Assembly (NCBI GenBank): GCA_013396755.1
Contig: VWZF01002532.1
Span: 559,313 to 623,312 of the forward strand
Source: Sclerurus mexicanus
Taxonomy: Eukaryota > Chordata > Aves > Passeriformes > Furnariidae
Direction: 5' to 3'
DNA length: 64,000 bases
Part shown: positions 26,040 to 39,453 of the stretch, piece by piece
Numbering within the stretch: position 1 is the stretch's first letter
Layout: every line of letters begins with the position of its first letter
The notes under the pieces: model-generated
Told to the model about the DNA's origin: nothing
The model's input: the letters and a program-made list of their open reading frames with translations, nothing else
Database searches by the model: none
Position numbers and translations under genes: made by a program

Positions 26040-28837
26040 CAAAACACAGAAAAATATCCAGATACAGTTCAAACTATGCAGGCTAAATTTTCAGAGACTG
26101 CTCGACTGCTCTTGTTACTAACCACAGCAACTCAGGGGTTTATTGCTTTTAGCATTAAATAAATATCTACATGTATATTGGACCAATGTACAAATATTTG
26201 AGAATTTTATAATATACCTAGTCACATCCTTTGGGACATTACTAAATCATTTGAGGCCTGCCTGTCTTGATTTAAGATTATTTCATCTACCATCATCCAT
26301 TCCCTCTCTCTGACATACCCAGAGCATAAAATTACAAGGAATGCAAGATGCCAATAGTAAAGCACAGCACATTATTCCTTCCCTGGTGGAGTCATCAACC
26401 TGTCAATGAACATTTACAATTCACCAGAAAGCGCTGCAAGTCCCCAGTTCTGATTTAGTGGAGAAAAAAAAAATAAAAGAAAACAGACAAAAATACTGTT
26501 GAGTCTGTATTCAGCAGTAGTTGGGCTTTGCAGTTACCAAATTCTGGCTCCATGGATCCCTAAAACTCTGCCCCAAGCTCCTATCGAAGACCCTTAATTG
26601 AACTCCTGGAGAATGACTTCTACTCTTCTACTGTCATCAGCAGGACCTGGATCAGGTCCTGAAAGGAACCCAAAGCAGATGCAGATTCCACAGTAAGCAG
26701 GAGCTATGTGAGGCCTCTCTGCTTGGGGCACAGTGCCCCAGGGATTGTTGCCTCCAAGGGGTGGTCAAAAGGTCTAAGACATGCAGCGAAGGAATGGATT
26801 GTTATAATTTGTTTTCTATAGTGCTTTTTCAGCACTTTCATCGATACTCATGCCTTCTCTCAATTCTGTCAATGCAGCATACAAAACAGTTCAACTGATT
26901 TTTGAGGATAACAAAAAAAACTTTCACTGTAATTAAGGACTGGGTGAAAACATATCATGATTCAGCCTTTGGTCATACTACCACACTGCTGAATGCATTA
27001 GCCACTCAAGGAAAACCACTGGCTATTAAAAAACTTCTTTAAAAAGAAAATAATGCTGAATGTATCCTGAACATTTCCTTGCCGTTAACTGCAGTAACTC
27101 TGAAGATACAGGCCTGACAGAAGCTGATGTGATATGCCAGCTGGAGATCCCTCTTATGCTAAAAGGTTTACAGCCTTTCTGTCAAACAAAATGGACAATT
27201 GGTACATGAAAATTAACTTCCAATCCACAACACCACAGATCTGAAGTTGGGTGCACCTGTAATGCACAATTATAGCACCCTACCCAAGTAACCATTTCTG
27301 TGACAGCTTCTGCTACAGCTTAAAGAGCAGAGAAGCAATCTGGGTCACAAAATCATATTCAAATAGTGAGAGTACATTACCTAGATGCATAACACTGCCA
27401 CGATGGCTTCCTTTCTCTCAAGAGAAAGTGTTTTACAATAACTAAGGCAGCAAATCCCTCTTTAAAATACATCCCTTAACCTTCTTTAAATTTATTACAC
27501 TTTAACTGAAGTCACAGAACTTTGTTTAGATCAGTTGAAAACCTCACATTGGCAGCCAGAATATCTTATTTATAAGAACTCTGAGCTCTTGGATTCCCAT
27601 ATTTGGAGGATGTTACTTTAATTTATTTATTTTTCCAATTAAAAAGTTCTCACTGCTCATGCATTTTTTATTCCCTAATGTGCTGTTCTAACATAAAAGA
27701 AGAAGACAACATGTTTTTTCAGTTGGAGACTACATCCCAGCCTGCTCCAGTTTTATAATCTATTATCTTATGCTCTTACCAACCCCCTCCATCAAACAGC
27801 TGAGAGTATCCATCAAAACCACAGGCTATATTCACAGAAAAAGGCACTCCAGCTCAGATTTTCACTGGAAAAACATTAGTTTTTGCATCAAAGCACCTTT
27901 CTCCCTTCTGTGCCCACAGAGAGAGTTCAAGTACAGGAATACAGATACTGTCTCAATAGGTGAATACCTTTGGAGCAGTATGAATAATGATAAAATAAAA
28001 CAATTTTAAAAAAGCAAGCACCTTTCAAGCTTACCTCCCCAGATTAATCAGACACACTGAGAACCACTTGGAATTTCTATTTTGTAATTAAATTGTCAAT
28101 AAACACATTTTGATACAGTACCTATGACCTCTTAAATTGTAGGTTCCAAGCTATTCCCTCTGTAGTCTCTTAACACTATCAAATGTAACATATTTCTGTG
28201 CTGTCACTGTGGAAGGGGACGAGCATCGCAGGGGACAGTCAGGTATCACAGGATATGTTACAGACTCTACAGCTGAAACTAATTCCCAGAGAAGTCAAAC
28301 ATCAGATCCTGTAGGACTTGACAGTCTCCCTGGGCTGAAAATCTCCTGACAGTGCAGGTAGGAACAGAGGCCAAACATATGAAGATGCATGGCAGAGTTT
28401 ATTTGGCTATATATTAACCCTTTAGTACCACTGGTTAGGTAAGAACCCTCTAACAATGACACAGTTGCTCTAGCTCAATCTGAACACTTATCAAAAAGTC
28501 CCTGACAACCCCTTTTTGCCTAGAGCAGGGGAGCACAGATTCTACCAAGAGCAGGAGATTTAATTTCCATGTTACTTTCAGCACAGGTTTTACTTGTGCA
28601 TCAGTAGTACATTCATAATTAATGCGGACTTTTCATTTTTCTAAGCTTTCAGAACCTTACCAGAATGTTAAAAGTATGTTAGCAGCTTCCTATGTCGGTC
28701 TTCTGAGGCACATCTCTGACTAGAGGTTACTGTCCAGGCCCAGCACAAAGGCTCTTCAAGTCAGTGAAAAGAGTCCAGTGACATTTAACAGATTTTCAGA
28801 CTGGACTCTGAGGTATCTTCCTTCTCTCCCATGGAGT

Positions 28838-29247
28838 CAGGCTGAGAGAGTCGGGGTTGTTCAGCCTTGAGAAGAGACAGCTCCAGGGTGACCTTATAGC
28901 ACCTTCCAGTATCTAAAGGGGCTACAGGAGCGCTGGAGAGGAACTCTGGACAAGGGAATGAAGTGAGAGCACAAGGGATAGAAGTGAGAGGAAAAGGGAT
29001 AATGGCTTCAAACTGAAAATAGGGTTTAAATTAAATATTAGGAAGAAATTTTTCACTGTGAGGGTGCTGAGGTCCTGGCACAGATTGCCCAGAGAAGCTG
29101 TGGCTGCCCCATCCCTGGAAGTGTCCAAGGCCAGGTTGGACAGGGCTTGGAGTGACCTGGTCTAGTGGAAGGTGTCCCTGCCCATGGCAGGGGGGGGAAC
29201 TGGATGATCTCTAAAGCCCCATTCAACCCAAACTGTGATTCTGTGAC
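28838..29247 (+). mobile_element. CR1 LINE, 5'-truncated copy
   Basis: This is the 3' end of a chicken-repeat-1 element, recognisable from CTGAGAGAGTCGGGGTTGTT, TTCAGCCTTGAGAAGAGACA, TAGGAAGAAATTTTTCACTG, TTGCCCAGAGAAGCTGTGG, CATCCCTGGAAGTGTCCAAGG and the final CAACCCAAACTGTGATTCTG. Only the last part of ORF2 and the 3' UTR remain, the usual outcome of target-primed insertion. The copy has a local near-duplication (AAGTGAGAG twice, 28960-28992) and a G run near 29190. Minus-strand open frames here are shadows of the repeat. Confidence 0.93.
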
Positions 29248-29337
29248 TCCTTTGTCAGCAGCTCCAGGCTCTAACATCAAACTCAGCTCCCATTCTCACT
29301 CCTTGTTCTTTGAAGGAGCACTAAAGGAGCAAATAAG

Positions 29338-29383
29338 ATGCAGCAGGAGCCGATTTCAAAATGCAGCAGGAGCCGATTTCAAA
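29338..29383 (+). repeat. Perfect 23-bp tandem duplication
   Basis: The unit ATGCAGCAGGAGCCGATTTC plus AAA occurs twice without mismatch and is followed by a third ATG. It lies about 90 bp after the end of the CR1 copy. Identity suggests a recent duplication and a likely polymorphic site. Confidence 0.95.
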
Positions 29384-32371
29384 ATGACATGCACTTGGGC
29401 AAATATACCCCCTTTGATACATATGGTTCCCCCACATCACATCTCATTAGAACAGAGGCAATTACACTGTTTTAAAGATGACTCTTAAAAGCACTAAAGG
29501 CTTTTACTAGTTCTCAAGTACTTTTCCCTAACCTATCCAGGTCTGAAAAACAAAGCTGACTTTGAATTGAATCCAAAAGATAATCAAGTACCAAATGTCA
29601 AAGCAATTTTACAAATCAGAGTAATGTGGGCAATAAGGCTGGGAAGAGTAAAAGTAGATTCAACTATCTGTTTACAAATTAAAAGCTTCATTTCCAATGC
29701 TTGCTGATCTACTGCAGTTTCTGGAGGCCAGAGAGGAGCTTTCACTGTCACAATACAAATCCTGTAGCAAAACTATGTTGTGGCTGGATAATTTTCCCCA
29801 GTGCAAACACTTTCAATGCACTCTGAGATAGAGCTTAACTTTACTAACACTGCATTCACAAATCACTCACAACAGCCTTCCAAATACATATTACCTCAGC
29901 CCTAAACAAAAGGAATATTACATTTATACAAATTCAGGCATATCTGTAAGCATTCATTTTGTTGGTCAATTCTTTTTTCCATTTCGCTTTGGTTTTATCT
30001 TTTATAGAGGAAAGAACAGTAAACAAAAAACAGAGAATTTCTTTAATTAGATAGGTACATGGCAAGCAAAATTCTTGTTCTGATGACACCAAATCTCTGC
30101 AGGAGATGGGGCAGGTGAATATATTGACTGCAGTCATATCCTCTTTCCCTGTGGCTTGTTCAACTATGTCTGTGGAAGCATCACGTCTCATTAGGCAACC
30201 TGAACTCTGCCAAGAGCCTAAAGAGGTGACATTTACATGCAGAGTCCACAGCTCTTAGCACTGGATTCTGTCCATGCTTCCACCTGCAGCTTTCCTAACA
30301 CTAACGTGAAGCAGGCTGAGGGTTTTCAATAGTGCTCAGACAGATCCCTCAGTGACTTGCTCTTCTTTTTCACAGCTTTTACATTTATTGGAGTGTCATC
30401 AGAAAATGCTAGTCCCAAGATGAACAAGATGCTGACTCCTTTCTGAGTGCAAAGATATAAAGGGTTAAAATAGAATAAAGGAATAACACCAACATTCACA
30501 AAACTCTAATTAACTGAACCACGATGCTACAGTTGAGTCAGGAACTTAAAGACTTCCTTTTCTTTTTCTCTCATTTAAACTTCTGCTATGATCTGCCCCC
30601 AAGTCATGCTTTCAGAACTATTCCCATTACTTTTCCACAGGAGTTGTCATAAAATACCACAAATACACAGCGAAATAGAGACATTTAGGTATGGATTTAT
30701 GCTGGGAGCAACCTTGAGATGTACAACCTTAAGGGACACTGTTAGATGGATCAGCCCCTGACAGGGATGTCTGCACATATTTGTCACCTCATATGACAGC
30801 ACAACTCATTCCATAATTGTATTTATCTATTACTGCCTGTTGCTGTAAAGAAAATCAGGTCACAAGGTTACAACCATGACTCTGTACAGTTCTCTTGTCC
30901 CTAGACAGAATTCTGTACCAGGCAGTTGTTTTGTGTTGTCTTCTTTTCACATTCTGTCAAAGAAAGCAGCCAGCTAAACAGTCTGCTAAAAAGGGTCTTC
31001 CTAAAGCATATGTTTTTCATTTATAAAACAAACAAATGAACAAACAAAACCCCAAAGATATCATAGTAGATAGTGAAAAACCTGTCCCAAACCCAGTATG
31101 CCAATAAACAAACAAAAAAGAAAGCATACTGTCGTAAGCAAAGAAATAATATAAGAACTAAACAAATAAGGGTAAGATAAACAAATCAAATTACTGAAAT
31201 GAAGACAATCTTTACACATTGTAGATTTCATGCCTCGATGAAATTAAAATTACTCTTCGCATTTAATTGCTTCTAAGGTCCACATAAAAGGATCCAATAA
31301 GCAACATTCCTTCAGATTATATTTTTCAGTAGTTAATGAAGATGCAGAAAATAGTTCTAACATTCTTCTCAAAACAATATCTCATAATTACTTTGGTCAA
31401 AATTTAAACTTTTTCAAATGTTTCAATAACCGCCTACTCCTATAATACCCATCTAACTTTATTCTGCCTGTCTGAACAAAATGAAGACTTCAGAAAAAAA
31501 TGTCTGCTACAATCACACTATCCATTTAAGTGCCACAATTCCAAAATGCATATGCTAATCCTCTCACTGAATGCAAAGGATATTTTTTTATTAATTTCAG
31601 TGCAGTAAGACACAAAAGTAATGATTTGTTTTTCTCATTCCTAAAGACTATTTTGAAAGGCCCAATTTCAAGCTCTCTGAATTGTCTCATCAACCACGAA
31701 GTCTGATGTCTACAATATGTTGTGAGATCAAGTCCCAAGGCAAGAGAGATTCTAGGGAGAAGAGATGCTAGGTTTGCTGTTTTTCATTCCTTGAAATCCT
31801 GGCAATATGCCATCTCAGAACTTTTAAAGGAAAAATGCAGTGACAGACCAAATACCCTTCAGAAAATGAAAAGCACCAGTTCCAGACATGCAAAAAGAAG
31901 CTTCCAGGTTTCTCAGAAGTTTCCAAGTGAGGTAGCAGGTGGGGAAAAAAAAAAAATCAGTAAAAAGTGCATTGTCTGATTATATAAAATAAAATTTAAA
32001 TGCCTCTGACGCATCTAGCTATTCTTCAAGCCTTCAGGTATGCTGAGTGAAGCAGCTCACGACACATAGATCCATCACACTTAAATGCAATCACAGGCAA
32101 ACATAACATCAGCTGGTGCCAAAACTACAGAGATGCATTTAATACTCCCCAGTCAGCAATCAACCTTTTCCACATTTGTTCATAATCACAATGAATTGTT
32201 CCATTTTAATACTTTGTTTTGCTCTTCTTATCCCATGGCAGTTAAGCATGCTTTTTGAATTAGATATTTAAAAAAATGAAAAAAACAACCCCTCCTTTTC
32301 CAATTTTATCCCTGTGTGTAAGTAGAAATTATTTTTTAAAGAAATATAAGTTACTGAGCATATTTTCTTAC

Positions 32372-32542
32372 CTGTTGCAGTCCACATGGAGCAGAAGATG
32401 GGATGCACTAAGTGACACAGCAATCTTATGCCACTGTCCATCTGCCAGACGGTACGGGAACACCTCCGTTCTCGACTTCCCATTAAACCTGTAGTGATAC
32501 CTGATCTCATCCCTCAGGCCACTGCTCTCCAGTTCAAAGTAG
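32372..32542 (-). CDS. NELL1: NELL1 coding exon (about exon 4), TSPN/laminin-G-like core
   Basis: This 171-bp exon carries the central beta-sandwich part of the laminin-G-like domain. It supplies the last base of the split Ser codon, then 56 codons starting YFELESSGLRDEIRYHYRF and ending ASHLLLHVDCN, then AG of a split Arg codon. The acceptor is AAATACAG|C and the donor CAACAG|GTAAGA. The segment ADGQWHKIAVSLSASHLLLHVDC is the hallmark laminin-G/TSPN pattern, with a Trp-His-Lys turn followed by a strand and a conserved Cys. Phase matches both neighbours. The flanking introns of about 15 and 19 kb are the largest complete ones in the window and hold most of the mobile elements. Confidence 0.96.
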
Positions 32543-34508
32543 CTGTATTTAAAACATGAACAAAAATCAGTGGCTTTTTTTTTATATAATCACTATTTCT
32601 GTCACTTTCTTCTTAATTCATTTTTAAACAAATGCCACACAGAAGGCCACAGTCTAAAGAGGCTACTCAGCATGGATGAGCTACTAATTAATTTTTTTAA
32701 AAGAGGTAGAGAGACAAGACTATACGTTCAGAGCAGTACAAAACCACCAATACTAATTACATGAAAACAGCTCATTTTCACAGTACCATTTATTAGTCCA
32801 AGAAACTGAAATCCTCTTTTCACCCACAGAACAGGTTCAACTACACAAAACCAAGCCTTATTCTTTTCATCAAAATATTTTTTATGAATGCAGGATTTGT
32901 AGGAAATTGAATAAAGAAGCGTAGGTATCACCATCACAAGTAAACAAAAAGCCATTAAGGTAAGAAACTACCGGGTAATCATTGAATTTTTACTTACTAC
33001 TTGCAAATCCAGTTTAAAAACAAACAAAAAACTGTTTTGTTTCAGGACTCCCCTACATGCAACTGTGCTTAACTCATTTTCTGACTTTTACTGTGTGATT
33101 GCGATCCTTCAGCCTTACAAGGTAACAGCAAAACCTCCTGGCTGGATTAGGTGTCTCAATGCTTAGGGTAAACAATCCAACAATCAAAACCTTCAGACAG
33201 TTGTCACACTCCAGGCAAGCCAACAAAGTGGGGCCATTAACTGGCTTCACACAGATGTGGGGTAGCCAACTCTATTTCTAGAGTGAATTTCACCCTTCCA
33301 GGGCATATTGACAGTATAAATAGTGAAGCCTTCTCTTGAACCTCACCAAATATTTACAGCATATCGAATGTGTTTCCTGCTAAAGTGAAGCTCTGGATAT
33401 AGAAAGAGGGTGGGCCTTGATTTACAGTCAAAATAACTCTAAAGTAAGTGAAGATGTTACATTGTCCAGATAGTCTTTATTCCCATCTACATCCAGTGTC
33501 ATGTTTTCGCGATTGGGCAACACCAATTTAACATGGCAATTGAAAGACAGATGCTAGTTTGGAGTAGGGAGGAAAAATTGCTAGTAACAAAATCCCATTC
33601 CAAAAAATAAATGCAACAGAAAACAATAAATATCCAGGTGCCAGTTTTCATTTTCCCCACAAGCCTTTTGCACTGCTTGGCAGCACACAGACTCTAACAG
33701 CCTGTTGCACAAGAGTGACATGGGGTCTTGTGCACTTCTTCTAGACCTTACCAAGGAAGTTCTTTAGAATATAACTGATAAACAGAGTTCTTGGGGAGGA
33801 ACTTACTTATGAGTTAAAGCACTAGCTGGAAATATGTGCAGAAGAGCCCAACAGACTGGGAAGGGGAACACAAAGACATTGAGTCTTCACAAAAAGTGAA
33901 ACTCAAGCCCTCCTCCATCCTGCCATTGCCTTGTCAAAGTGCTTTTCATGCAACATATGAGCATTATCAGGTCACCTTAATGAAAGACCACTCTGCAAAG
34001 TAAAAAACACAAAGGGGGAAAGGCAAAACCAAAACCGAATAAAAATGCAGCAGGCACAGGTACAAATAAAATACATAAAGTACAGAGTGGGAGAAAATCC
34101 GAAAGGCTGGTGGTGAAGGAATTGGCCTGTTTCATGCACATAATGGCACAAGGAAGGCAGGTAAACAGGAGTTTTCTAAAGAGTAGGGCAGAACACTGAT
34201 TAATTCCCGCCACCACCATTAAAATACCTAGATTACATTCACAAGAAATCTGCAGAAGATTTTTTAATTATTTTATTTTGATACTCAGTAACAGGACAGA
34301 AGATACTGCTGCTGGTGTTTCCAAGCCAGAAAAGCATGAGGATGACTTACTGGCAGTGATGTCAGATTTAAAGTTAAACATTTTGCAAATGCCATCTGCT
34401 GTCAATGCACAAAAGGAAGACAGAAAACTTTTTTAAAAAAATGAGGGAGACCTACATAATATTCTAGTGTCTTTCATATACAAAGTATTTGTAGAAATAT
34501 ATACACAA

Positions 34509-34524
34509 ATATATATATATATAT
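34509..34524 (+). repeat. (AT)n microsatellite
   Basis: About eight AT dinucleotides in an AT-rich context. Confidence 0.9.
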
Positions 34525-37239
34525 GGTTGATCACAGAAGCTTAAGAGCCCAAAACCAAGACAAGCTCCTGCTGCAGGGAAAAAAATTGCTTTCAGTAGCC
34601 ATTCTTCATAATCTCCAGTAGACACAGAGCTAATCACTCACCTCACAATGATTTGTTTGCTAATGTAAAGGCAACAGTCCAGCCCTGGAAGGTCAGTCAG
34701 ATACTGCACCTAATCACATCTACACTCTATGATTTGTACAGCATGGGGAATTGCAAAGCCACATAGCTTCTCACCCGACAAGCTTTAGTGTCAATAGTTG
34801 CTTCAGGACTGAAAGCAGCCTGTTGCTTAGGCACTGAGCTTGATGTCTATCTCCTGATTAATTTATATAATACAGAAGTGATTAGTTAAAATTTACTGTG
34901 ATAGCCAGTGCTAACAGTTTTATATATGCACATCTAATGCATTAATTGTCACAGGACTGTATAAAACACCATGTTTTACCTCTTCAGTGGTAAGAAAGGA
35001 GGATGACAGCAGACAAATTCTGCACCTATTTATCACCACCCTTCAACAAGTGCAAATCACCCTCAGACAAACATCAGTAAATACCAGTCTATAAAATCCC
35101 AACAGCAGAAACTAGCTGGATTCCCCCGACACATCTATATCTCAAGTATTTAAAAAACACAAGGTAATGTAAACCAACACTCTTTCATTGATTTTATTTT
35201 TGAGATGCACAAATTCACAATGAGACCTTGATTACACACACACTTCACGATGTTCAGAGTTCAGGAAATATAGTTCTCTTTTCCCTACCAAAATAGAAGT
35301 CATGTGCAAACAGCTTTCTCAGTAGCAAACGTCATCTTTTCTTTCCTCCTCCTACCAGACTCTGAGGGAAAGAAAGCCTCTTCAAAAGTAATGACACAAA
35401 GGCCATTTATTCCTGGAAATAAGTGCACCTGGCTCTGTGTTCAAGTTCTACTCTGCAAATTGTGGAATGGGAGACAAACAAGCAGAAAAAACAAACTCAG
35501 GCAAGAAATCATCAACCTGTGGGAAAATAATTAGTAGAGCCAGAGAAAATAAATGGATTTTTTTTACTATCTATCTCATCTTTGACTTAAAATGCCATTG
35601 CACAAGTTTTTACCTATTATAAAACAAGAGGTAAAACTGGAGAGTGGGGGAAATTAGTGGAATCTACCATACTAGAGGCAGGAAAATGAACTGATCTCTA
35701 ACAGGTGTTTTGTAGGTACTTTCCAGCATTTTGTGAGAATCTAAAAGAAAACAGAGAAATAGAATGAATCAGGGTTCCTGAAAGGATTGCAGCATCTGGG
35801 ACTGTCTGAATAAATGTATCATCAGTAGGCATGTGTGAACTTTCAATGCTGCCATAAGATCCACAGCAAAAGCCCAAGAGATCCTTGAGTATTACAACTA
35901 TCCCAGCTTCTGCATCAGGTCTGCATGAAGTCTGTGTGCCAGCTTGTCCTAGAGTCACTCCTCTGCTGCCCTCCTCAAGACCCTTCTCAAGAAAGAAAGG
36001 TGCAAGTCACTAATGTAGCTCACAGCTTCTTAGCACTGAATGATTGTTTCTTCTTTTATTTGCCATTTCTCAATAACAATTCATTTTAAATATTTTTTTA
36101 AAGGCATGATCAAAAGTTAACATGTATTTTGACATACACGATTGTCAGAACACATGTATTAAGAAAGCTTACTGTTTATGGAACACAATACAATATGACC
36201 GTGACTGAAATTCTCCCACTAGTAGATTTCTCTATTTGCTAAGCATGTAATTTTCTGCTGGCTTCTTTCGTACAGGTAGAGAATTCTAATGCTTTTTACA
36301 GGTCTGTCCACAGGCTGTCATTCAAATCCCAATGCATGAGAGAAAAACATGCTGCTAAATTCAGACTGAATTTATGCACATCAAAAAAAAGTTGGGATAT
36401 TTTAAGGCAATGTGCTTTACAGAAGGGAAGTAGTATTCCACAACCAACAAGATGCTTTACAATTCTTTCTGACAGTTTTTGCAACCCCTACGTAACTCAC
36501 ACACAAATATTGCTGGGAGAGGATAAAGCTTGACTCAGTCATGTTTAATGACTTTTTTTCTTTCTCCTTTCTTTTAGTCATCACCATAGTCAATATTTAA
36601 CTGTGCATTTGATCCCTCAATTTCACTTTCAGATCAGGAGAGAAAGGTTCCGAAAAGTATACCTTCAGTTGGAAACACCTGCTATGGATGTAATGACCAA
36701 AATATTGGAAAAGTCACTGTCAACATTAAATAAGAAAAAGTAAGACACCTCGAGCAGAAAAGGCAAAGTATTTCTATAAGGTGAGCTGGTTTAACTCACC
36801 ATCTGTATTAAAGAAATATATTCACCTATTATCACCTCAACCCACAGAGGTGATCTCATCGTGTGGCAAACACCATGATGTGTCATTCAAAGATTTTACT
36901 GCTGTCAGGTTGTGCAAGTGGCCAAAGGAAGGACAACTCACAGACTAAAGGTCCCCAAGAAGAGCTCTGGGATAGGTGTGTACATTCTTAGTCTACACAG
37001 CCCTTCATTTCCTGATCTTTACAAACCCAACACCTATCATGCAACACTAAAATATCTCCTAATGAAGACAGCAGCACATCGTTGGGTAAGCACAATGCAG
37101 ATTAAATGCTCCAATGAGAGCTCTAAGAACTAAAGCAAAACTACTTTTTGCATTCAATTCTGGCAATCTTCCTCGTTATCACATTCAAACATAAATCAAG
37201 CAGAGTTATCATTCTGACTTTACAACTTCCGTAATCCCT

Positions 37240-38325
37240 GATCAAGTGCCAAATGAAGCCCCACAGCCTCTTTCAAGGAGCAGCACCAGCACTTATAGCA
37301 GATGCTCTTAGAGCTACTGAACAGATGTCCCAGGGCAAAGCAGCAGGCACAGATGGCAGCCCTGCAAATATGTACAAACTTGGGGTTGCCATCTAGTCAA
37401 AACATTGTGCATCTGCTTAACATTGTGTGGGAGAAGGTCACAAAACCATAGGAGTTCAAGGATGGAAGCACCATTCACCTTGCACATGCTGCAGCAACGC
37501 TACAATGTCGGGTCTCCCAAATGCTGGGGGGAGGCAGAATCACTGCCATAATAAGAATCAGACTGTTACTGAACAGAAGCTTCTGGAAAATTCTGTGAGT
37601 CTGGTCAAGGCACAGTTTCTTATTTTTTTTAATAACAAAGCAAGTTCAAGGGAGTCCAGAGATTAGTCCATCTGACATAATCAGCTAGAAATTCAGGAAG
37701 CTTCTGCAAAAATCAGGACTTGTTTGTGACATAGCTTTTTCATTTTACAATAGCATCGTGCCATTTAATGATGTTTAATGATAAAAATGGCTTGAGGCAA
37801 GACTGTGCTTTATTATCTTTGTAGTAACATTTCTTGATGTATTTAGAGACAGTTAACAAATTTGCATCCATTATCACGCAGATTTCAGGATTTTCAGTCT
37901 ACAGAGATTCTGTGATGAATCACAGATCATACACTTTTGGCCTTTCGCTGCTCCTTGCCACCAACTGAGTTGAGTCTATGTGTACAGTGGTACACTGTTT
38001 TGGCTGGGCTGCCAAGTGGCTCAGCCTGGGCACTAGCATAAAAGTAACTGAGATCTTGTTTTAACAGTCCTCAGTGGAAAGCAAGCCCAAGAGCAAGCAC
38101 TGAGTACCCTGCTGTATATAACCTGGCAGGGATCCACCCAAGACCACTGCCACTGTCAATGAAGCCATAGCCAGGAAGAGCAGTGCCTCTGAAACTAAAG
38201 ATACATCTCTTCAAACAAAAGGAAACACTCATTTTGCAGTTGTCACCACAGTTCTGTATGGATGCAAAACTAGAACAAGTTAAAGCTGTCAAGGCAAATA
38301 TTTCAGTTGCTTCCACAGGCACTGT
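37240..38325 (+). mobile_element. Degenerate reverse-transcriptase relic of a non-CR1 LINE
   Basis: Broken plus-strand frames show a non-LTR reverse transcriptase in order. At about 37315-37390 the frame reads EQMSQGKAAGTDGSPANMYK. After a frameshift, about 37405-37480 gives IVHLLNIVWEK and EFKDGSTIHL. Further on, about 37545-37560 gives ITAIIRIRLLLN and about 37785-37820 NGLRQDCALL. About 38155-38275 gives VNEAIARKSSA and then FAVVTTVLYGCKTRT. These correspond to the GKAxGTDGIPAE, EFKDG, NGxxQGC and LLYGCETWT blocks of RTE-like and related LINEs, and differ from CR1 at the same places. Many stops and shifts mark it as old and dead. Clade assignment is tentative. Confidence 0.72.
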
Positions 38326-38469
38326 TCTTGTTCCCTACTTACTATAAAGTGACAGGGCAAGATCCCAAGCTCTGAGGCATCACACACTGTGAAATACTGG
38401 ATTTTGAAGAAATGCTCTTACACACTCCAGCGCACAGACCTAGTCCTCACTACATACACATGGTGAGGA

Positions 38470-38979
38470 ATATATTTAGTGCAGGCAGCTCAGAGTGCAG
38501 GTGCAGCGTAAGCTGCAGGTTGAGCTCTGTGGGGACGGAGCCCGGGACAGGAGACCGTGAGCTAGTGCTGACTCTTTGCATAACCAAGGGCACAGGGACC
38601 TGTGGCACAGCCAGGTGACTGGACACTCAGAGACACAGCAGGAGCCGATGGTCCCACACTTTCACTACAATGGTATAAAAAAACCCAGGGTTCCCTTTAT
38701 TTGGGGTTCCTCCTTGGAGTCACCCAGCTCGTTCTGTTATTCTGTTGTTGTAACGCAATTAAATTATTTTAAGATACAAACATCTGAGACTCTTCTAGGG
38801 GAAACCTGGAGCTGAGCCAGTAGGGTAACCCTGTGTGAGCGGGGTGTGTGCAGGGAGTCCAGCAGGGCACCATCAGCCTGCTGAGAAGGGGGTTTTGGTC
38901 CCACAAGTGAAGTCTCAGGTGGTGCAAACTGACTGCCAGAGTGGCTCCTGGATGGTAAGACAGTAAAGTTCCCTCACCA
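38470..38979 (+). mobile_element. LTR of an avian endogenous retrovirus
   Basis: This is the fuller relative of the 19.1 kb fragment. It has TATAAAA at 38674-38680, a GGGGTTCCTCCTTGGAGTCA block, the polyadenylation signal ATTAAA at 38758-38763, the GGGGAAACCTGG motif, and a 3' end at about CTCACCA (38979). Upstream of the TATA box a GC-richer stretch from about 38470 probably represents U3. The left boundary is uncertain because the matching U3 is absent from the other copy. Confidence 0.75.
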
Positions 38980-39453
38980 TGCACTTACAAACCATCCAAA
39001 GCTACTTTGTACAGCTCATTCAAATACAGACAGACTGAGAGGCTGCACAGCAAAACCACATATGGCAGACCTTCACTTATGCAGCATTAAAGACACTGCT
39101 GTGGCAGAGATTACATACTGATATCATCAAAGCTCACCAGCAAAATCAGACCGACATCAGGTAGCACAGAAGGTGTCATGAATAGAAGGATCACCTGTGA
39201 CAACGAAGGTACCTTGATGAAAAATCAGACTTAAATTTCTACAAAAGAAAACGCAAAGGCTGAATCCCATATATTGCACAAAGACTATCATCACCTCCTC
39301 CATTCCAAAAGTATTGCTTCTATACAAGCAAATCCAACATAGCCAAAATGTAATACTAAACTCTTTCAAACCACAGCTTCACTGTGCTATTGGCTACCTA
39401 GATAGAATGCTTTCAAACACTTGTATCCTTTCAAGAAGGGGAACTAAATCTGG

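Larger units (their letters stand above)
13210..32371 (-). other. NELL1 intron, 19,162 bp
   Basis: Largest complete intron in the window. It holds solo LTRs at about 14568-15210 and 21627-22147, a SINE plus LTR fragment at 18870-19392, a CR1 copy at 28838-29247, a 23-bp tandem duplication at 29338-29383 and an 18-base A run at 26022-26039. The moderately GC-rich block at about 24850-25300 is unclassified. Confidence 0.85.
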
